Shown: piece after piece, positions 1 through 7,709 of the stretch
Layout of the letters: the number at the start of each line of letters is the position of its first letter
Numbering within the stretch: position 1 is the stretch's first letter
Source of the DNA: RYN-428 sp035551995
Lineage (GTDB): Bacteria > Planctomycetota > Phycisphaerae > Tepidisphaerales > Tepidisphaeraceae
NCBI GenBank assembly: GCA_035551995.1
Contig: DASZME010000005.1
Span: forward strand, 25,668 to 89,667
DNA: 64,000 nucleotides
Direction of reading: 5' to 3'
Notes under the pieces: model-generated
What the model was told of the DNA's origin: nothing
What the model saw: only the letters and a program-made list of their open reading frames with translations
Database searches by the model: none
Position numbers and translations under genes: made by a program

Positions 1-847
1 GCATTGAATTGACGATGCCGTCGACGTCGCTTTTCTTGACGGTCAGTTGAGCCTGCACGGTCGCCGGCGAAATCGTCACGTGGGGATCGGAGATCGGGAC
101 CGAGACCCGCGCGTTGGGCACTGTTTTGGCCCCTGGATCGGTCAGAGCGCCGAGGTCGGCGTAGGCGATGAGCTTGTCTTCCTTACGGGCGGCGTCAAGC
201 ACCGATCTCGGACCGATTACCTGCACGGTGGCCGGCAAAAAGACGGCCGGCCCGTCGAGATTGGTGACCGAAGGACGAACCGACACCGGAAGCGTCACTT
301 GCTGGATCGGATCGATCTTGACGGTCATCTCCGGCGGCGACAGGCTTGAAACCGATATGCCGTTCGTAACGAACAGCGGATCGTTGGTCAGGTCGTTCAA
401 CGGCAACGCGTGGATGCCGGGCGCGAGTTTTGAATCGACGTCCTTCTGCAACTCAATGCCCGCAAGCTTGTCCGCCACCTGCTGAAGGCGGGCGTTTGGG
501 CCGGACAGTTCGGCGCGAACCTCGATGCTGGTACGCGGCCGGCCGTCGGGACCCGGCGTCAATTCGACCACGCGGTTGGAATCGACGTTTCGAGGCTCGA
601 CGTGAAAAATCACGGTCTGTTTGCTCGCCTGCTCGCGCTCGGCATAGACCCAGATCAAGAGGGTCATCGGCGCCACCCACGCCAGCGACTTGAGGCCGTT
701 GATGACCCGATCGCGGGCAAAGGCGCTGCGGAAGCGGTTGCGAAAAGACTGCGCGAAGCGCTTGCCGATCGAGCGCCGGGGGCGCGACGGCGCCGTCGTG
801 CGGTACTCGAGCTTCTCGGGCGGGGGTTGGGCTGTTGTTTGAGCCAT
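1..847 (-). CDS. cdaR: YbbR-domain protein (CdaR-like), 3' end outside window
   Basis: The minus-strand frame is open from the ATG at 847 through the left edge, so the C-terminus is missing. After a basic N-terminus of about 50 residues there is one hydrophobic segment (around SLAWVAPMTLLIWVYAE), then beta-rich, repeated YbbR-type modules of about 80 residues, each ending in a stretch like 'PEMTVKIDP' or 'ATVQVIGP'. YbbR/CdaR proteins are extracytoplasmic regulators that bind and modulate the diadenylate cyclase CdaA. It lies directly downstream of the cdaA-like gene (40 bp between them) on the same strand, the conserved cdaA-cdaR order. The role follows from family and neighbourhood. The domain call is fairly secure, the symbol less so. 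Confidence 0.8.
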   Translation of the reverse strand, partial: MAQTTAQPPPEKLEYRTTAPSRPRRSIGKRFAQSFRNRFRSAFARDRVINGLKSLAWVAPMTLLIWVYAEREQASKQTVIFHVEPRNVDSNRVVELTPGPDGRPRTSIEVRAELSGPNARLQQVADKLAGIELQKDVDSKLAPGIHALPLNDLTNDPLFVTNGISVSSLSPPEMTVKIDPIQQVTLPVSVRPSVTNLDGPAVFLPATVQVIGPRSVLDAARKEDKLIAYADLGALTDPGAKTVPNARVSVPISDPHVTISPATVQAQLTVKKSDVDGIVNSM

Positions 848-886
848 GCGTCGTCGTGATTGGTATATTTGCGTCCGATGTCCAGT

Positions 887-1708
887 TTAGGCCGGCGCCA
901 CGCTTAAATCACCGCGTCCGAGCAGTTCGGACAGAAAACCGCGCAGCGCTTCGGGCGTCAACTTGCGGATCAACTGTCCGCGCTCGGCGACGCTGATATC
1001 GCCGGTCTCCTCGGAGACGACCAGCACGATGGCGTCGCTCTCCTGGCTCATGCCGACGGCGGCGCGGTGGCGGGCGCCGAGCTCTTTTTCCAGCTCGCCG
1101 CTTTCGGCCATCGGAAACTGCACGCCGGCGTATTGAATCCGGCCGTTGCTGACGATCACGCCGAGGTCGTGCAGAGGGGAATTAGGCCAGAAGATGGTGT
1201 TGAGCAGATCGGCGGTGAGATCGGCGTCGATCTTGGTGCCGTTTTCCGCGATGCCGCCGAGGCCGACCTCGCGTTCGATCGCGATGACGGCGCCGATCTT
1301 TCGGCGCGAGAGGAAGATCGCCGCCTCGACCAGCGCCTCGACATCCTGGTTGATGTCCTGGTTCCAGTTTCCAAAGAGGCGGGTTTCGCCCAGGCGCATC
1401 ATCGCGCGGCGCAGCTCGGGCTGAAAAACCACGACCACCGCGAACGACGCAAAGAAAAGAAATCGCGTGTAAAGAAACTGGATGCGCTCCAGACCGAAAT
1501 GATTGCTGAGCAAGGTGACGATGAGATAAAGAAAAATGAGGATAAACGAAATCCCCTTGAGCATTCTCGCGCCGCGCGTGCCGCGAAGAAATCCCACCAC
1601 CCAGAAGACCACCATGCCGATCAACAGCAGCTCGATGCCGACCTGCCACCACTTATAAGTATGCAGAGCGCGGAAGAAATCGGAGAATTTAAAAGATTCG
1701 ATAAGCAT
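887..1708 (-). CDS. cdaA: CdaA-type diadenylate cyclase (c-di-AMP synthase)
   Basis: A 273-aa protein, the usual length for CdaA. It has three N-terminal membrane segments (about residues 20-40, 45-65 and 70-90) and a C-terminal DisA_N cyclase domain. Family landmarks are VVFQPELRRAM, SPLHDLGVIV, ELGARHRAAVG and VVSEETGDISVA. The enzyme would condense two ATP into c-di-AMP, which controls osmolyte transport and envelope homeostasis. I chose the ATG at 1708 (MLIESFKF) because longer versions add a low-complexity Arg/Gly stretch that overlaps folP. One oddity is that the catalytic DGA triad reads D-L-G, while the RHR motif is intact. The next gene downstream encodes its usual partner YbbR. Confidence 0.9.
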   Translation of the reverse strand: MLIESFKFSDFFRALHTYKWWQVGIELLLIGMVVFWVVGFLRGTRGARMLKGISFILIFLYLIVTLLSNHFGLERIQFLYTRFLFFASFAVVVVFQPELRRAMMRLGETRLFGNWNQDINQDVEALVEAAIFLSRRKIGAVIAIEREVGLGGIAENGTKIDADLTADLLNTIFWPNSPLHDLGVIVSNGRIQYAGVQFPMAESGELEKELGARHRAAVGMSQESDAIVLVVSEETGDISVAERGQLIRKLTPEALRGFLSELLGRGDLSVAPA

Positions 1709-1833
1709 GCCAGCGGCAAAACTATATGACCAAAGACCAAGCCCGCCAATCACGACGACACATTTTGCGGCGAATCGATCGAAAATTGTGCGATCGTCCG
1801 CGCGATATCCGCACGGCGCCAAAAGCGCGCCGC

Positions 1834-2790
1834 TTACGAAACGGCGCCGGATTCCGCCGATCGCATCGCCTGAACCATTTTCACCACCCGCGCCATCGCC
1901 GCGACGTCGTGCACTCGCACCGCCGCCGCGCCCCGGGCGACCGACCATGCGACCGTGGCGGCGGTGCCGAACGGGCGCCCCGTGGCGGCGGCCTCGCCGG
2001 TCACTTTCTCGATGAATCCTTTTCGGCTTGTTCCCACGACGAGCGGCCGGCCGATTTTCGCCAATTCCGGCAGATCGCCAAGAAGCTGCAGGTTGTGCCG
2101 GAGCGTCTTGCCGAAACCGATTCCCGGATCGATCAGTATTTGATCGGATCTGATGCCCGCGCCCTCGGCCGCGCCGATCCGCTCCGTTAGAAATCGGCTA
2201 ACCTCGCCGGTCACGTTCATGTATTCGGGACGATGTTGCATTGTCGCCGGCTCGCCCTGCATGTGCATCAGAATGATCGGCGCCCCGCGTCGGGCGATCA
2301 AGGGAAAAAGAGCCTCGTCATCCCGCCCGGCGGAAATGTCGTTCACGACGTCAAACCCCGCGTCCAATGCCGCCTCGGCGGTCAATGCCCGCGTCGTGTC
2401 GATCGAAAGGACTACGCTCACCCGCTTGCGCAATTCAACCAGAAGCGGGCCGAGCCGACGAAGCTGATCGTCGGCGCTCACGCGCCGCGAGCCCGGACGA
2501 GTAGACTCGGCGCCGACGTCGATCCAATCGGCGCCATCGCGCGCCATCGCCTCGGCATGGGCCAGCGCCGCGTCGGGCGAAATAAATTTCCCGCCGTCGG
2601 CAAAGCTATCGGGCGTGACGTTCAGAATCCCCATCACCACCGGACCGCGCCGCGGATCATTCAGCCAACGCGGAAGATCATCGCTATTCACGATAGAACC
2701 TGGATTGGGGAAAGACGCCGACGATCGCAAATCAAAACGGGCGCCGTTCGCGCGTCGCGGCGACGGTTTACTCGACGAGGTTTTTTTCAA
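1834..2790 (-). CDS. folP: Dihydropteroate synthase
   Basis: TIM-barrel DHPS that joins p-aminobenzoate to dihydropterin pyrophosphate in folate synthesis. Signatures are GILNVTPDSFADGGKF (pterin/diphosphate loop), ESTRPGSRRV, DPGIGFGKTLRHN and GTSRKGFI near the C-terminus. The ORF start at 2790 gives 318 residues and overlaps the end of the upstream acetyltransferase gene. A GTG at 2691 (VNSDDLPRW) gives a more typical length of about 285 residues and is a reasonable alternative start. The substrate-binding residues look intact. The gene precedes cdaA on the same strand with a 125-bp gap. Confidence 0.95.
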   Translation of the reverse strand: MKKTSSSKPSPRRANGARFDLRSSASFPNPGSIVNSDDLPRWLNDPRRGPVVMGILNVTPDSFADGGKFISPDAALAHAEAMARDGADWIDVGAESTRPGSRRVSADDQLRRLGPLLVELRKRVSVVLSIDTTRALTAEAALDAGFDVVNDISAGRDDEALFPLIARRGAPIILMHMQGEPATMQHRPEYMNVTGEVSRFLTERIGAAEGAGIRSDQILIDPGIGFGKTLRHNLQLLGDLPELAKIGRPLVVGTSRKGFIEKVTGEAAATGRPFGTAATVAWSVARGAAAVRVHDVAAMARVVKMVQAMRSAESGAVS

Positions 2791-3271
2791 AGACGATCAG
2801 ATTGTCGGCATGGGTGGAATCCCACCGGATGCCGACGATGTCATACCCCATGGCGATGGCGAAATGGATGAATTCACGCTGGTGATTCATACATTCGCAG
2901 CGCACATATTCGTAGCCGTGATCCTTCGCCCAGGCCTGCTGGGCTTCCTGAAGTTGCCGGCCCACCCCATGTCGGCGAAGCTCCGGAGAAACCGCCCCCA
3001 GCCAATGGTAAAACATGCCGGGCTTGAGTTCGAATCCGATCCAGAAGCCGACCGGCTTGTCGTCCATCCGGGCCAACAACGTCAGGCTGTTGTATCGGCC
3101 CATGAAACGGCGCTTAAAGAAGTCAACCTCGCGCTTGGGACGAAAACACGCGTTGTAAAGTTCGACGGCCTTGGGGAGAAGTCTCTCGTCGGCAATGATG
3201 ATCTCAGCCTGGGCCACAGTCACGAACCTCCAAATGATGCACGGGCGCGGATTCAGCCGCGCGAGCCGCAT
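2768..3271 (-). CDS. GNAT-family N-acetyltransferase
   Basis: A 167-aa ORF with a single GNAT fold. The acetyl-CoA-binding motif A appears as SPELRRHGVGRQLQEAQQ (about residues 95-112), followed by the motif B-like stretch GYEYVRCECMNHQREFIHFA. The substrate cannot be read from the sequence. The first 16 residues are atypical and a GTG giving VTVAQAEIII is a likely true start. It overlaps folP by 23 bp if folP starts at 2790, which suggests co-transcription. Confidence 0.75.
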   Translation of the reverse strand: MRLARLNPRPCIIWRFVTVAQAEIIIADERLLPKAVELYNACFRPKREVDFFKRRFMGRYNSLTLLARMDDKPVGFWIGFELKPGMFYHWLGAVSPELRRHGVGRQLQEAQQAWAKDHGYEYVRCECMNHQREFIHFAIAMGYDIVGIRWDSTHADNLIVFEKNLVE

Positions 3272-3514
3272 TGTATCGTGGAAGCATCCAATCCGCCACG
3301 CGGGCCAAGGAGCGCTGGAAATAGGGCTGGAAACTCACAGGTGAATCGCGGCGGCCTGCCTGCAAAGCGACCGAGACCATCGGCTGTCCTTAAGCGCGCG
3401 TCTCGCTATGGCACGTGGAACAATGCGGTGTATGCAAGTGCCTAAGCTGTTTTGTTACGCCGGGAAACTGTCTGAGCGAAGAATTCGACGATTCTTTACC
3501 GCGATGAGCGGTGC

Positions 3515-3552
3515 TCGCCGAACGCGCTCGGCAAGCGGGGCGCGTTCGGCGA
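3515..3552 (-). terminator. Hairpin downstream of ftsH
   Basis: Perfect 13-bp inverted repeat (TCGCCGAACGCGC at 3515-3527, complement at 3540-3552) with a 12-nt loop, 85 bp past the ftsH stop codon. There is no T-run, so it is a strong hairpin rather than a textbook Rho-independent terminator. The rest of 3272-3636 shows no gene. Confidence 0.5.
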
Positions 3553-3636
3553 AAGACCGCCAAGGTCAAATGAACTGATACTCGCCGAGGCTCCGCCGCG
3601 CGAGATTTCGAGGGCGAATGAGCGGATCGATCTTAA

Positions 3637-5691
3637 TCAACCAGGCGTCGGAATCGGTCCACCGAAGCCGCCTGGGCGGACGTCGGGGTTGCCGGGCGTT
3701 TCGGGCGGGGCGATGACGGTGCCGCGGCGGGAGCTTTCGCGCTCCAGAAGATCGCCAACCGTGGGCTTGGTCAGAATATCGCCGCGCATAATCCGATCCA
3801 CGTCGGCGGCGTCGAGGGTTTCGTAACGAAGCAGCGCCTTACCGACGGCTTCAACCCGGTCGCGGTGCTTCTCTAGAATCTTGTGCGTTTCGTCGTAGAG
3901 TCCGTCAATGAGTTTCTTAACTTCCTCGTCGATCGCCTTGGCGGTGTCTTCGGAATATTCGCGGTTGTCGCCGAAGCCGCCCATCATGTTGGGCTTTTGG
4001 TCGTCTTCGCCGTAATAGATGAAGCCGAGGCGGTCATTCATGCCCCACTCGCGCACCATCCGGCGGGCGATGCCGCTGGCCTGGCGGATGTCGCTTGAGG
4101 CCCCGGTGTTGATGTCGCCGGTGAACATCTCCTCGGCGATACGCCCGGCGAACATCGTCTTCATCGTCGCGATGCACCACTTGCGGGAGTAATTGCTTCG
4201 ATCCTTTTCCGGCAGCGCCATGGTCGCGCCGCCGTAGTTGCCGCGCGGAATGATGGTCACTTTGTGGATCGGGTCGGCGTCCTTTTCGAGCCACTGAACG
4301 ACGGCGTGCCCCGCCTCGTGATAAGCGGTCGCCGCCTTTTCTTTTTCGTCAATCACGCGGCTTTTACGCGCCCGGCCCCAGCGGACCTTGTCGCGCGCCT
4401 CCTCAAGATCATCCTGCTCGATCGATTCCTTGCCCGCCAGCGTCGCGCCAAGCGCCGCCTCATTAATGATCGCGGCCAAATCCGCGCCGCTAAAGCCGGG
4501 CGTCGCCCTGGCAAGCTTTAGCATGTCGGCCTGCGGACTGAGTTTCACCTTGCGGCTATGGACCTTCAAAATTTCAAAGCGCCCCTTCACGTCCGGCAAC
4601 GGTACCGAAATCTGCCGATCGAATCGACCCGGGCGCGTAAGAGCCGGGTCCAGGACGTCGACGCGATTGGTCGCGGCGCAGACGATCACCTGATCGTTGG
4701 TATCGAATCCGTCCATCTCGACGAGGATCGCATTGAGCGTCTGCTCGCGCTCATCATGCCCGCCGGACGAGAAACCCGATCCGCGGCGGCGCCCGACGGC
4801 GTCGATTTCGTCCAGGAAAATAATACAGGGGCTGTTGTCCTTGGCCTGCTTGAACAGATCGCGCACCCGGCTGGCGCCGACGCCGACAAACATCTCGACA
4901 AAGTCAGAACCGGAGATCGAGAAGAATGGGACGTCCGCTTCGCCGGCGATCGCCTTGGCCAGCAGTGTTTTGCCTGTGCCCGGCTCGCCGACCAAAAGCA
5001 CGCCGCGCGGGATACGGCCGCCAAGGCGCTGAAATTTCTTGGGGTTCTTGAGGAACTCCACGATTTCCATGACCTCTTCCTTGGCTTCCTCGATGCCCGC
5101 CACGTCGTCGAAGGTGACGTTCGTGTGCTCTTTGCTCATGACCTTCGTGCGGGCTTTGCCGAAGTTTCCGAGCATGCCGCCCGCGCCGGCGCTGTTGCGC
5201 AACTGGCGGAAGATGAAGAACCAGGCGAAGGCGAAGATCAACAGCCAGGGCACCAGCGGCGCCAGCATCTGGGTCCAGAATCCGTTATTGTTGACGACAT
5301 CAAGCTGAACGTCTTTGCTGTAATCCGAGAGCCACTTGACGTATTCCCAGTTTTGCGTGGTGCCGGCGGGGGCTTCGGTTTGGAACTTGACGATGGTTTG
5401 GGCGCCGTTCTTGATCGGGATGGTTTCGCCTTTACCGGCGAATTTTCCGTAGAAACTTTCGCCTTCGACGGTGAGAACGGAAACCTTGTGGGCTTCCATT
5501 TTCTTCATGAATTCGCCGAACGGGATGGTGGTGTAGTCGCCTTTCTGGTGCGAAAGGACGAAGACCACCATGATAACCAGCGCGATGGTCAACACCCATC
5601 CAAGAAGTCCGCGCCCGAATTTCATGCTGCCGTTGGGCAGTCCTGGGCGTGGACGCTTCTGCGGGGACCGGTCTGGTCGTTGTTCTGCCAT
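3637..5691 (-). CDS. ftsH: ATP-dependent zinc metalloprotease FtsH
   Basis: Membrane AAA+ protease that degrades unfolded membrane proteins and short-lived cytosolic regulators. From the chosen start the order is: basic N-terminus, TM1 (about 28-46), periplasmic domain (to about 147), TM2 (148-164), AAA module with Walker A GEPGTGKT (235-242), Walker B IIFLDEID (about 290-297) and the second region of homology TRPGRFDR, then the M41 peptidase with zinc motif HEAGH (458-462). The ATG at 5691 (MAEQRPDR) has a GAGGG ribosome-binding site; an upstream in-frame ATG at 5736 would add 15 residues. The C-terminal tail is Gly/Pro-rich. All catalytic motifs are present. Confidence 0.97.
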   Translation of the reverse strand: MAEQRPDRSPQKRPRPGLPNGSMKFGRGLLGWVLTIALVIMVVFVLSHQKGDYTTIPFGEFMKKMEAHKVSVLTVEGESFYGKFAGKGETIPIKNGAQTIVKFQTEAPAGTTQNWEYVKWLSDYSKDVQLDVVNNNGFWTQMLAPLVPWLLIFAFAWFFIFRQLRNSAGAGGMLGNFGKARTKVMSKEHTNVTFDDVAGIEEAKEEVMEIVEFLKNPKKFQRLGGRIPRGVLLVGEPGTGKTLLAKAIAGEADVPFFSISGSDFVEMFVGVGASRVRDLFKQAKDNSPCIIFLDEIDAVGRRRGSGFSSGGHDEREQTLNAILVEMDGFDTNDQVIVCAATNRVDVLDPALTRPGRFDRQISVPLPDVKGRFEILKVHSRKVKLSPQADMLKLARATPGFSGADLAAIINEAALGATLAGKESIEQDDLEEARDKVRWGRARKSRVIDEKEKAATAYHEAGHAVVQWLEKDADPIHKVTIIPRGNYGGATMALPEKDRSNYSRKWCIATMKTMFAGRIAEEMFTGDINTGASSDIRQASGIARRMVREWGMNDRLGFIYYGEDDQKPNMMGGFGDNREYSEDTAKAIDEEVKKLIDGLYDETHKILEKHRDRVEAVGKALLRYETLDAADVDRIMRGDILTKPTVGDLLERESSRRGTVIAPPETPGNPDVRPGGFGGPIPTPG

Positions 5692-5806
5692 AAGATTACG
5701 TCCCTCAATGCGCCTCTCCGGCGGCGCCTGCTGCATTAATTCGCCGACATGGCGTCTCTAACAGTTTACGCACGACACCATCATAAGGTTGTAACTCGGT
5801 GGATTT

Positions 5807-6358
5807 CTACTTTTCCGCCTTTACGCCCCAGTCGGCCTGGAGCTCTTCGACGATGGCCAGACTCAACCGTTCGATATTCAATTGCTCCCCGACAAACTGG
5901 TCTTCGCCGAGCGTGGGGTAAAAGGGAGCCGTCTGCTCGAAATCTTCGCGCTTGGCCAAAATCTTCCCCGTCCGCAAATCGCGCCAGGTAAAGCGCACGA
6001 TCAACGAATACATCTGTTCCTGCGGGACCGTGGAAACCACGTTGTTGCTGATCGTGTGAAGGCGGGCGCTGGTGATTTCGCCTTCTAAAATCGTGTCGGC
6101 TCGCTCCTTGGGGGCCACTTTATAGGGCGACTGCGATTCGAGCTGGTTGATGATCGACTTGGTCAGGCGAAACTCGACGCCCTGATAAAACGTCCGATTG
6201 GCAAAAATCGGAATCGCGACGGTGTGAATGTCGTCCCGATAAAGCGTATGCCAGCGGTAGCCGGGCTCATTCTCGGCGTTTCCGCTGAGGTGATACCCGC
6301 AGCCGCTCAGCGAGACGGCAAGGGCGAGAATGGAATATCTGAGCGTCCCTTTCATCAT
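5807..6358 (-). CDS. lptE: LptE-like LPS-assembly lipoprotein
   Basis: 183-aa exported lipoprotein. A short hydrophobic signal is followed by the lipobox LSGCGYHLSG, the hallmark start of LptE, which plugs the LptD outer-membrane translocon. The next segment (HTVAIPIFANRTFYQGVEF) and ADTILEGEI match the LptE/'LPS assembly lipoprotein' fold seen in planctomycetes. The stop codon of the upstream TPR gene directly abuts this ATG, so the two are probably translated from one message. LptE is poorly conserved, so the exact function is family-level inference. Confidence 0.85.
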   Translation of the reverse strand: MMKGTLRYSILALAVSLSGCGYHLSGNAENEPGYRWHTLYRDDIHTVAIPIFANRTFYQGVEFRLTKSIINQLESQSPYKVAPKERADTILEGEITSARLHTISNNVVSTVPQEQMYSLIVRFTWRDLRTGKILAKREDFEQTAPFYPTLGEDQFVGEQLNIERLSLAIVEELQADWGVKAEK

Positions 6359-7429
6359 CTACGGTCCCAGTGTGGGGCGAGTCGTGGGCGGCGGAAGCTC
6401 TCCGGAAGAAATCGGGGGCCAGGGATCGGTCAACGCCGACGCCGGCATTTTCGCCAGGATCGCCCTGGCCGATTTGGCGTCGCGCGTATTCGGATAGCGC
6501 TGAATGAGCGATCGATACAGAAAAACCGCCGCCTTAGGCTGATGCACGCGAAGGTAATACTCGGCGTCCACCCGAATCTTCGCCGCCAGGTGTTCTTCGA
6601 TCCGATCGATAAACTGCTGCACGCCTTCTTCCCGGGCCAGATCCGGCGTGAGCGACTGAATTTCCATGAACTGCGTCCGGGCGTCCAGCAACGGGGTCGA
6701 GTCATAAGCCGGCCCGTGAAACTGCGCAAAATTCGAATACGCCTGCCGAAGCCTGATCCGCGGCACGGCGGGGCTGCGCGGATAAATTCGAAGATACGCG
6801 CCATAGGCGTCGGCCGCCAGATCGAACTGCGACGAACGATAATAATAATCCGCCGTCCGGAGCAACGATTTTTCGGCGATCGGCGATCCCGGCGCCCGCT
6901 GCTGAATCCGAAACAGCATCTCGATCCCCGCGTCCTCCATCGGGACGATGTGCAATCCAAGAAACTTCTTCCGGTATCCATTGAGATAATCGTCGGCCAC
7001 GCGGTACTGAAGCGCCAGCGCCGGAAAGAACAACTTGCTGTCGGGAAAATTCTCGATCAGCTCATCGCATTCAAAAAAGCACCAGAGGCGATCGCCCAGC
7101 GCAAAATATGCGTCGGCCAGCAAAAGAATCCCGCGATCGCGATCCGGCGCCTTGGGATTGCGAAGCAGCCAGCAAAGCACGTCGTCATGAACCCGCTGAT
7201 ATTGGCGCGCGTCGAAGAGCCGCTGCCCGCGATCGAGCCACGGATTGGCCGGCGGCGCCGTCGTGGCCGCCCGCGGCTGCGACTCCGTCCATCGCCCCGA
7301 CGCGCTGTTATATTGATAAGACTTCGGCTCCGCCCACGCCGATGACGCAAACATGAAGCACCCGACAGCGACTAAACAAACCCTCCAGCCCATGCGGCGC
7401 GATTGTAGTGAACGACGGGAAGATGACAA
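6359..7429 (-). CDS. Exported TPR-repeat protein (BamD-like)
   Basis: 356-aa protein with an N-terminal signal sequence (MGWRVCLVAVGCFMFASSAWA, best start 36 nt into the ORF) and several helical TPR-like pairs, for example KSLLRTADYYYRSSQFDLAA, AYGAYLRIYPRSPAVPRIRL and KAAVFLYRSLIQRYPNTRDA. The repeated 'yP.s....A' pattern is that of outer-membrane assembly factors of the BamD/YfiO type. It lacks an obvious lipobox. It abuts lptE with no spacing, which supports a role in cell-envelope assembly. Confidence 0.75.
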   Translation of the reverse strand: MSSSRRSLQSRRMGWRVCLVAVGCFMFASSAWAEPKSYQYNSASGRWTESQPRAATTAPPANPWLDRGQRLFDARQYQRVHDDVLCWLLRNPKAPDRDRGILLLADAYFALGDRLWCFFECDELIENFPDSKLFFPALALQYRVADDYLNGYRKKFLGLHIVPMEDAGIEMLFRIQQRAPGSPIAEKSLLRTADYYYRSSQFDLAADAYGAYLRIYPRSPAVPRIRLRQAYSNFAQFHGPAYDSTPLLDARTQFMEIQSLTPDLAREEGVQQFIDRIEEHLAAKIRVDAEYYLRVHQPKAAVFLYRSLIQRYPNTRDAKSARAILAKMPASALTDPWPPISSGELPPPTTRPTLGP

Positions 7430-7516
7430 GGCGTCGGTTATCGTCCAAGCGATTGCAGGAATTGTTTAACCATCAAGCCAAATACCCTTGCTTGATTCAC
7501 GCGCGTCTTTTTTCAT

Positions 7517-7641
7517 ACCCTCGCCCGGTACTCCGGGAGAGGGCAGGGTGAGGGTTTCTTTGACAGTTCGGATTTTATGCGTCCTTCATCATTTCGAAAA
7601 AACCCTCTCCCCAACCCTTTCCCGGGTTACCGGGCGAGGGA
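7517..7641. repeat. Imperfect palindromic element (REP/MITE-like)
   Basis: Two arms of about 44 bp, beginning CCCTCGCCCGGTA on the left (from 7518) and ending TACCGGGCGAGGG on the right, are imperfect reverse complements separated by about 36 bp. The element fills most of the gene-free interval 7430-7709 between the TPR and GloVer genes. Elements with this CCCTC..GAGGG composition are commonly repeated in bacterial genomes, but copy number cannot be judged from one window. Confidence 0.65.
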
Positions 7642-7709
7642 GTAGAGCGCGTAATCGCGAAAGTTCTTTAGCGTCGGCGATCATGCGCGAAGCGCGTCGG
7701 ATCAAAGGT

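Noticed and set aside
4558..5739. 393-codon plus-strand ORF antisense to ftsH
   Set aside because: It lies entirely on the opposite strand of a strongly conserved ftsH; the composition mirrors the high-GC wobble of ftsH and no family features are seen.
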